From CAYXTI01 sp964468495 (GTDB lineage Bacteria; Pseudomonadota; Alphaproteobacteria; Rickettsiales; Rickettsiaceae): a stretch of 22,815 nucleotides of DNA. Below the pieces are notes generated by a model that was given only the letters and a program-made list of their open reading frames with translations, had not been told where the DNA came from and did no database searches. Made by a program: the position numbers and the translations under genes. This document shows positions 17,918-22,815 of this stretch, one piece after another. The number at the start of each line of letters is the position of its first letter. Position 1 is the stretch's first letter. Location of the stretch: contig CAYXTI010000020.1 in assembly GCA_964468495.1 (NCBI GenBank), forward strand, positions 1-22,815, written 5' to 3'.

Positions 17918-18757
17918 ATGATTTCTCAATGTAAAATCGACCAATTTAAAAAAAATTTAGAGCATTTAATATGGCTAAAAGCCATAGGTATAGATCACTA
18001 CTGCTACGATAACAAAAAAATTGACTACAATTTAGCTGCAAAATTATTAAATGTAAATAATAATATTAACTGTAAAAATAATGCAAAAAATCAAGACTCT
18101 AAAAAAGAAAAAACATTAGAGATAATAAAAAATAATAGCCAAGATGAAGCTAGTAATTCAAGAAAATTAGTTGATAATATCTCTACTCTTGACCAGCTAA
18201 GAAATGAAGTTAAAAAATTTACAGGCTGCAAACTAAAAAATTTTGCTTTAAATACTGTATTTGCTGATGGAAATCCAAAATCAAAAGTAATGTTAATAGG
18301 AGAAGCACCTGGGGCTAATGAAGATAAATATGGGATACCTTTTTGTGGAGAAAGTGGTAAATTATTAGACAAGATGCTTGCATCCATAGGCCTAAGTAGA
18401 AAAAATAATGCCTATATTACTAACACTGTTTTCTGGCGTCCTCCTGCAAATAGAGCTCCAACAAATGAAGAAATAAAAATATGTAAACCTTTCGTGGAAA
18501 AACATATTGCATTAATTAATCCTAAATTAATTATATTAGTAGGGAATACTGCTATTAACTCTCTTCTTAATGAATCAAGAGGCGGTATTAGTCATATTAG
18601 AAATAATTACTATCAATATAGTAATATATATATCAATTACAATATTACAACTACAGCTATTTTTCACCCAGCTTATTTATTAAGACAACCAAAGAAAAAA
18701 AAAGAAGCTTGGTTTAATTTAATGAATATACAACATTATCTCAAAGAGATATTATAA
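17918..18757 (+). CDS. Uracil-DNA glycosylase, family 4/5-like (alphaproteobacterial type)
   Basis: This enzyme removes uracil from DNA to start base-excision repair. The ATG at 17918 gives 279 residues; a GTG at 17906 is an alternative, adding four. The first about 90 residues are lineage-specific, lysine/asparagine-rich and probably flexible. The core has FTGCKLKNFALNTVFADGNP, the active-site motif GEAPGANED (128-136) with YGIPFCG, WRPPANRAPT (174-183) and the second motif HPAYLLRQP (250-258). Canonical family 4 enzymes bind 4Fe-4S with four cysteines. Here the CxxC pair has only C104, the Cys before RPP is Trp, and C189 is kept, so a normal cluster is doubtful. I recall the same pattern in other alphaproteobacterial homologues. 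gltA follows 38 bases on, probably in the same transcript. Confidence 0.9.
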   Translation: MISQCKIDQFKKNLEHLIWLKAIGIDHYCYDNKKIDYNLAAKLLNVNNNINCKNNAKNQDSKKEKTLEIIKNNSQDEASNSRKLVDNISTLDQLRNEVKKFTGCKLKNFALNTVFADGNPKSKVMLIGEAPGANEDKYGIPFCGESGKLLDKMLASIGLSRKNNAYITNTVFWRPPANRAPTNEEIKICKPFVEKHIALINPKLIILVGNTAINSLLNESRGGISHIRNNYYQYSNIYINYNITTTAIFHPAYLLRQPKKKKEAWFNLMNIQHYLKEIL

Positions 18758-18795
18758 TATTTTCTGCTAAAAAACAAAAAGTAGGTAATAAATAT

Positions 18796-20091
18796 ATGAG
18801 TAAAGATCTTAATAGTAACAATGAAGAATTAGCTGAATTAATAATCAAAGGAAAAAAATTTAAGCTACCAATAAAAAAAGCATCAGTAGGGCAGAGTGTT
18901 ATAGATATAAGCAAATTATATAATCAAACTGGTTATTTTACATATGATCCTGGGCTAATTTCAACTGCGTCATGTTGTTCAGAGATTACATATATTGATG
19001 GAGAATTAGGAATTCTACGTTATAGAGGTTATGATATAAAAGAACTTGCTAATAAAAAAAATTTTTTAGAGGTATCATACTTACTATTATATCAAGATTT
19101 ACCAACAGATAAGGAATACAAATTATATCAAGAAAAAATTACTAATAACATGCTAGTTAACGAGCAAATAAGAAATATTTTTTCAGCTTTTCGTCATTCT
19201 GCCCATCCTATGGCAATTATATTATCAGTTGTAGGTTCTTTATCTGCATTTTATCATGATACTATTAACATGGCTTCAGAATATGCCCGAGAAGCGTGTA
19301 CAATAAAAATGATTGCTAAAATACCAACTATTGCTGCAATGACTTATAAATATACATTAGGACAAGCATTTATTTATCCCCAAGAACATCTAACATTCTC
19401 TGAGAATTTATTGCATATGATGTTTGCAAAGCCAAATGGTAAATATAAAATTAATAAAGTATTTGCCAAAGCATTAGATAAAATTCTTATTCTTCACGCT
19501 GATCATGAACAAAATGCATCAACTTCAACGGTACGTACTGTTGGATCATCTAAAGCTAATCCATTTGCTTGCGTAAGCGCAGGGATTGCATCTCTATGGG
19601 GACCATCTCATGGAGGAGCTAATGAAGCAGTAATAAAAATGTTAACAGAAATAGGTACTACTAGTAATATTAATAAATATATAAAAAAAGCTAAAGATAA
19701 GGATGATCCATTCAAATTAATGGGATTTGGTCATAGAGTATATAAGAACTATGACCCTAGAGCTACTATATTACAAAATATTTATCAAGAAGTACTATAT
19801 GAATTAGGTAATAAAGAAAAACAAATGATGAAAATTGCTATAGAATTAGAAAAAATTGTATTAAATGATGAATATTTCATTAGTAGAAAATTATACCCAA
19901 ATATTGATTTTTATTCAGGAATAATATATCAAGCTATGGGTATTCCTTTAAATATGTATACTGTACTTTTTGCGGTAGCTAGAACAGTAGGGTGGGTATC
20001 ACAATGGAAAGAAATGTGGCATTACAATAAAGATATAAAAATTACAAGACCTAGACAATTATATTTAGGACATATAAAAAGGTCATTATAG
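18796..20091 (+). CDS. gltA: Citrate synthase
   Basis: Citrate synthase condenses oxaloacetate and acetyl-CoA, the entry step of the TCA cycle. At 431 residues it is close to the Gram-negative hexameric type. The catalytic residues are all seen: H272 in WGPSHGGANEA, H313 in MGFGHRVYKNYDPRA and D371 in NIDFYSGIIYQAMG. HADHEQNASTSTVRTVGSS (234-252) and the N-terminal beta-rich domain are also complete. AGTAGG 8-13 bases upstream of the ATG is one of the clearer ribosome-binding sites in the window. A hairpin follows the stop immediately. This is the standard phylogenetic marker of rickettsial genomes and appears intact. Confidence 0.98.
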   Translation: MSKDLNSNNEELAELIIKGKKFKLPIKKASVGQSVIDISKLYNQTGYFTYDPGLISTASCCSEITYIDGELGILRYRGYDIKELANKKNFLEVSYLLLYQDLPTDKEYKLYQEKITNNMLVNEQIRNIFSAFRHSAHPMAIILSVVGSLSAFYHDTINMASEYAREACTIKMIAKIPTIAAMTYKYTLGQAFIYPQEHLTFSENLLHMMFAKPNGKYKINKVFAKALDKILILHADHEQNASTSTVRTVGSSKANPFACVSAGIASLWGPSHGGANEAVIKMLTEIGTTSNINKYIKKAKDKDDPFKLMGFGHRVYKNYDPRATILQNIYQEVLYELGNKEKQMMKIAIELEKIVLNDEYFISRKLYPNIDFYSGIIYQAMGIPLNMYTVLFAVARTVGWVSQWKEMWHYNKDIKITRPRQLYLGHIKRSL

Positions 20092-20130
20092 TTCCATAAT
20101 AGATATTATGGAAAATAAAAGGGTGTTTTT
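20092..20130 (+). terminator. Terminator after gltA
   Basis: Immediately after the gltA stop, TTCCATAATA and TATTATGGAA (20092-20113) form a perfect inverted repeat with two bases between, folding as about 9 pairs with a 4-base loop. A T-run follows at 20126-20130 after a 12-base gap, which is longer than in a classic intrinsic terminator. Position strongly favours a terminator of the glycosylase-gltA transcript. Confidence 0.5.
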
Positions 20131-20171
20131 ATACATTTAGGGTTATTTCCCTTCTAATATACCAAGAAAAA

Positions 20172-20811
20172 ATTTTGCTCTCCCTTATACTTATTAAGAG
20201 AAATAACAACAACCCCTTCTATCAAGTACTTTTATATGTAGTTCCATCCATTATTAATCTTTATAGGATAAGATTTCTTCTGTCTCCATATTCTTTAGGC
20301 TGAACATTCCGTTGGATCTATATAATTAAATACATTCCGTGGATCTATATAATTAAATAATTCTGCCCTCTATCCCTTAGTACTTTCATATTTTGAAAAC
20401 TCCTTTTGCTAAAAAAATCAGATTAATTTGATTAGTAATAATAACTTTCTGAGGCAACACAATTTAGAGTATATTAATCCCTAGTATGAATTTTAATTAT
20501 CGATTATTGTAATTTTTTATGATTTTATTTAATATATTTTTTCTCTGCTTCTTGATCAATCAATTTTACTATAAAATAATCTTTTATACAAAAAAAACTA
20601 TTTCTATCAATAATAGCATTCCTCTCTTTTCTTTATACTGCTACATTAATCATTCTTTTATAAAATAACTTATTATTTCTAATTCTCTAAATTATCTGTT
20701 GTCCCCCATTTCATATTATCTTTAACATCTTGAGTAAAAGACAGACCACCTATAACAAACTATAACCTAAAAAATAGGGATAGTTATTTTTTTTATAAAT
20801 TTTTTTAGTAT
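20172..20811 (-). pseudogene. Decayed parvulin-type peptidyl-prolyl isomerase copy
   Basis: No long frame exists here, yet the DNA matches the two downstream parvulin genes over most of their length in the same order and orientation. The C-terminal block CTTCTATCAAGTACTTT (20216-20232) comes first, then CCATCCATTATTAAT, CTCCATATTCTTTAGGCTGAACATT, TTAGTACTTTCAT, CTTCTTGATCAATCAATTTT and finally the signal-peptide end with ACCACCTATAACA. It is about 640 bases against roughly 860 in the intact copies, with several deletions and frameshifts. The base matching the start codon of the 21687 gene has changed, so CAT reads TAT at 20809-20811. The middle resembles the 22642 copy more, the signal-peptide end the 21687 copy. 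It is a duplicate that decayed in place. Confidence 0.85.
20304..20358. repeat. Tandem 28/27-bp duplication inside the pseudogene
   Basis: Two adjacent copies of a unit beginning ACATTCCG and ending TAATTAAAT occupy 20304-20331 and 20332-20358. They differ by one inserted T in the first copy (CCGTTGG against CCGTGG). The intact parvulin gene at 21767-22642 has the unit once. This is a recent slippage-type duplication within the dead gene. Confidence 0.85.
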
Positions 20812-20826
20812 AATAGCTTGATTAGG

Positions 20827-21687
20827 TTATATTTTTATATCAAGATTTACCTGATTAAGTAACTTTTTACCGTATTCATAAACAGCATTTATAAACAGAT
20901 GTGTCCTTATTGATTGCTCAATTTGTTCTTTAATAGGAATAACTATAGCTCTTCTATCAAGTACTTTAATAATATACCATCCATTATTAATTTCTATAGG
21001 ATCTGATACATCATTTTTTTTCATACTAAATGCCTTATCTCCATATTCTTTAGATGAAACATTATGTAAATTTATGTAATCAGCTATTTCTCCTCCTTTA
21101 TACTTAGTGCTTTCATCTTTTGAAAACTCCTTTGCTAAATCAGAAAACTTGGCTCCCTTACTTAATTTTCTTTTAATTTGAATTGCCTGATCTTTATCCG
21201 AAACTAGAATATGTGCTGTTTTTACTTCTTCTTGTCCTTGAAATGCATCTACTATTTTTTTATATTGATCATTAACCATTTGATTAGTAATAATAATTTT
21301 CTGATGCAACAATTCAGAGCGTATTAATTCCTTCTTATGTATTTTAAGCGATTCTAGTAATTTTTTTGATTTTAATATATCTTTTTTCTCTACTTCCTGA
21401 TCAATTAATTTTGCTACTAAATATTGTTTTATAAAAGCCTGTTTCTCTTCTGCTGATAAATCAGAAAATGATCTTCTTTGGCTTTGATTTCTTTCTTCTT
21501 CCATTAAATTAACTATTTTTTGGTAATAACTTATTATTTCTGATTCTGTGATTGTTTTTTTTCCATTCATCATATAAGTTGCTACAACCTTATCACCCTT
21601 AGCATCTTTAGCAAAAGACACACCACTACCTATAACAGGTATAACTAAAAAAATAGTTATAGTTATTTTTTTTATAATTTTTAACAT
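20827..21687 (-). CDS. Parvulin-type peptidyl-prolyl cis-trans isomerase, copy 1
   Basis: The product (286 residues from the ATG at 21687) is an exported SurA/PrsA-like folding factor. It has a signal peptide MLKIIKKITITIFLVIPVIG ending near SFA, an N-terminal chaperone-like helical region (about 30-150) and a single PpiC rotamase domain (about 155-246) with TAHILVSDKDQAIQIKRKL, GAKFSDLAKEFSKDESTKYK, GGEI and PIEINNGWYIIKV. The second catalytic histidine usual in GxH is Tyr in GWY, so isomerase activity may be reduced. The frame extends nine codons upstream to 21714, but GAAGG lies at ribosome-binding distance from 21687 and the signal peptide starts there. It is one unit of a tandem array, and rickettsial genomes normally have a single such gene. 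It may act in the periplasm on outer-membrane proteins. Confidence 0.92.
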   Translation of the reverse strand: MLKIIKKITITIFLVIPVIGSGVSFAKDAKGDKVVATYMMNGKKTITESEIISYYQKIVNLMEEERNQSQRRSFSDLSAEEKQAFIKQYLVAKLIDQEVEKKDILKSKKLLESLKIHKKELIRSELLHQKIIITNQMVNDQYKKIVDAFQGQEEVKTAHILVSDKDQAIQIKRKLSKGAKFSDLAKEFSKDESTKYKGGEIADYINLHNVSSKEYGDKAFSMKKNDVSDPIEINNGWYIIKVLDRRAIVIPIKEQIEQSIRTHLFINAVYEYGKKLLNQVNLDIKI

Positions 21688-21766
21688 AATACCTTCATTT
21701 ACTAATTTAAACATAATAGCTTTATTTAATTTTATTTATATGCATAATCATATTATCAAAAATAAA

Positions 21767-22642
21767 TCATTTTATCTCAAGATTTACTTTATTAAGTAAA
21801 TCTTTAGCATATTGGCGATAAGCATTTATAAACAGATGTACCCGTATTGATTGCTCAACTTGTTCTTTAAGAGGAATAACAACAGCCCTTCTATCAAGTA
21901 CTTTGATAATATACCATCCATTATTAATTTCTATAGGATCAGATATTTCATTTTTCTTCATACTAAATACCTTATCTCCATATTCCTTAGGCTGAACATT
22001 TCGTGGATCTATATAATTAGCTATTTCTCCTCCTTTATACTTAGTACTTTCATCTTTTGAAAACTCCTTTGCTAAATCATAAAACTTGGCTCCCTTACTT
22101 AATCTTCTTTTAATTTGAACTGCCTGATCCTTATCATCAACTAAAATATGAGCTATTTTTACTTCCTCTTGCCCTTGATACATATCTACAATTCTTTGAT
22201 ATTGATCATTAACCATTTCATCAGTAATATGAATTTTCTGACGCAACAATGCAAGGTGTATTAATTCCCTTTTTTCCATTTTAATCTTTTCTTGTAATTT
22301 TTGTGATTTTAATATTTTCAGTTTCTCTGCTACTTCCTGATCAATCAATTTTGTTACTAAATAATCTTTTATCAGACGCTGTTTTTCTTTTACTGATAAA
22401 TCAAAAAATGATCTTTGGCTTTGATTATCTTCTTCTGGAAACTTAGCAACAAATCTTTTTTTGTAATGACTTATTATTTCTGACTCTGTGATTGTTTTTT
22501 TTCCATTCATCATATAAGTTGCTACAATCTTTTCATCTTTAGCGAAAGACACACCACCTATAACAGGTATAACCAAAAAAAAAGATAGAGAAAAGGAAGG
22601 GAGAAGGAAAAACAAAAAACCATCATTCAAGAAGTCAAACAT
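21767..22642 (-). CDS. Parvulin-type peptidyl-prolyl cis-trans isomerase, copy 2
   Basis: This 291-residue paralogue of copy 1 is very similar from FLVIPVIG onward. The PpiC domain is at about 161-252, with IAHILVDDKDQAVQIKRRL, FYDLAKEFSKDESTKYK and NNGWYIIKVLDRR. It has the same Tyr in place of the second catalytic His. The helical part differs more (VAKFPEEDNQSQ) and carries small insertions. Start 22642 has AAAGG in the same place as copy 1. Residues 2-20 (FDFLNDGFLFFLLPSFSLS) are unlike the lysine-rich start of copy 1 and are encoded by a pyrimidine-rich stretch. Both copy 1 and the pseudogene keep the original version, so this segment is either replaced or wrongly assembled. It still makes a hydrophobic segment but lacks the positively charged N-region. 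Confidence 0.85.
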   Translation of the reverse strand: MFDFLNDGFLFFLLPSFSLSFFLVIPVIGGVSFAKDEKIVATYMMNGKKTITESEIISHYKKRFVAKFPEEDNQSQRSFFDLSVKEKQRLIKDYLVTKLIDQEVAEKLKILKSQKLQEKIKMEKRELIHLALLRQKIHITDEMVNDQYQRIVDMYQGQEEVKIAHILVDDKDQAVQIKRRLSKGAKFYDLAKEFSKDESTKYKGGEIANYIDPRNVQPKEYGDKVFSMKKNEISDPIEINNGWYIIKVLDRRAVVIPLKEQVEQSIRVHLFINAYRQYAKDLLNKVNLEIK

Positions 22643-22694
22643 AATACCTTTATTTAATTTTATTTATATGAAAAAAAAAAACATCAAAAATAAA

Positions 22695-22815
22695 TCAAAC
22701 AAACGCAAGATAAACCATATTAAGTAAATCTTTAGCATATTGGCGATAAGCAGAAAAAAAGAGAGGAAAAAGGAGAGAGAGAAAAAGAGGAAAGAAAAGA
22801 GGAAGAAGAAAAGAA
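22695..22815 (-). CDS. 3' end of a further parvulin copy (partial, runs off the right edge)
   Basis: Reading the minus strand, this stretch encodes SAYRQYAKDLLN then MVYLAFV and a TGA at 22695-22697. It matches the end of copy 2 (NAYRQYAKDLLNKVNLEIK, stop at 21767) exactly one 928-bp unit away. Matching DNA includes TTAAGTAAATCTTTAGCATATTGGCGATAAGCA. Beyond 22752 similarity stops abruptly and the sequence is purine-only on the plus strand, so the protein reads as Phe, Leu, Pro and Ser and cannot be trusted. It is evidence for at least one more array unit to the right, not for a working gene. Confidence 0.6.
   Translation of the reverse strand, partial: SFLLPLFFPLFLSLLFPLFFSAYRQYAKDLLNMVYLAFV
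22753..22815. other. Homopurine tail at the window edge, probable assembly artefact
   Basis: All 63 terminal bases are A or G. They replace the sequence expected from the parvulin repeat. A related bias appears at 22573-22610, inside the signal peptide of copy 2, and the spacer 22669-22705 differs from its counterpart by many T-to-A/C/G changes. Low-quality read ends at a contig boundary within a repeat would explain all three. Confidence 0.5.

Larger units (their letters stand above)
20172..22752 (-). repeat. Tandem array of parvulin gene units
   Basis: Gene-plus-spacer units recur in one orientation: pseudogene (20172-20811), copy 1, copy 2 and a 3' remnant. The distance between equivalent stop positions is 940 bp from copy 1 to copy 2 and 928 bp from copy 2 to the remnant. 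Spacers are also alike: TTTATTTAATTTTATTTATATG recurs upstream of both intact copies. This fits unequal recombination generating and losing copies. Confidence 0.85.

Noticed and set aside
18091..18387. 98-codon minus-strand frame opposite the uracil-DNA glycosylase
   Set aside because: It overlaps the conserved active-site region of the glycosylase in antisense and shows no motif.
20092..20826. Possibility of a mobile element or CRISPR array in the long gap after gltA
   Set aside because: There is no transposase fragment, terminal repeat or repeat-spacer pattern; most of the gap aligns with the parvulin genes as a dead copy.
21851..22060. 69-codon plus-strand frame inside parvulin copy 2
   Set aside because: It is antisense to the conserved rotamase domain and is not preserved in copy 1.

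Overview
The window is strongly AT-rich (about three quarters A+T by eye). It carries a typical alphaproteobacterial housekeeping set beside a type IV secretion ATPase gene. A cytochrome bc1 operon (petABC), an alphaproteobacterial-style uracil-DNA glycosylase, a rickettsial-type citrate synthase and a VirB4 standing apart from other vir genes all point to an obligate intracellular member of the order Rickettsiales. I cannot settle family or genus from the sequence alone.

Layout. 1-708 (minus) is the 5' part of ftsK, running off the left edge. A 216-bp divergent spacer with two small palindromes separates it from a degenerate virB4 (925-3381, plus). Next, on the same strand, is a 973-residue, signal-peptide-bearing, cysteine-rich protein (3653-6574), preceded by a perfect 20-bp-stem hairpin 12 bases before its ATG. 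These converge on the pheS-pheT pair (minus). rpsD lies upstream of pheS, also minus. ubiG (plus) diverges from rpsD and runs tail-to-tail into petA-petB-petC (minus). Further right, all on the minus strand, come a small membrane protein, dapB, a polar amino-acid binding lipoprotein and an RluD-family pseudouridine synthase. A head-to-head junction at CATATG leads to the uracil-DNA glycosylase and gltA (plus).

The right end (about 20172-22815) is a tandem array of parvulin-type peptidyl-prolyl isomerase genes on the minus strand, with a unit of about 930-940 bp. It holds one decayed copy, two intact copies and the 3' end of a fourth. The last 63 bases contain only A and G, and the signal-peptide segment of the adjacent copy has a similar purine/pyrimidine bias. 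This looks like sequence deteriorating at a contig edge inside a repeat, though a real event is not excluded.

Functional threads. ubiG makes ubiquinone and petABC encodes the bc1 complex that oxidises it, while gltA feeds the TCA cycle. pheST and rpsD serve translation. dapB serves diaminopimelate/lysine synthesis. The VirB4-like ATPase and the exported cysteine-rich protein may be an accessory secretion pair. The parvulins are probable periplasmic folding factors. No tRNA, rRNA, insertion sequence or CRISPR array was recognised.
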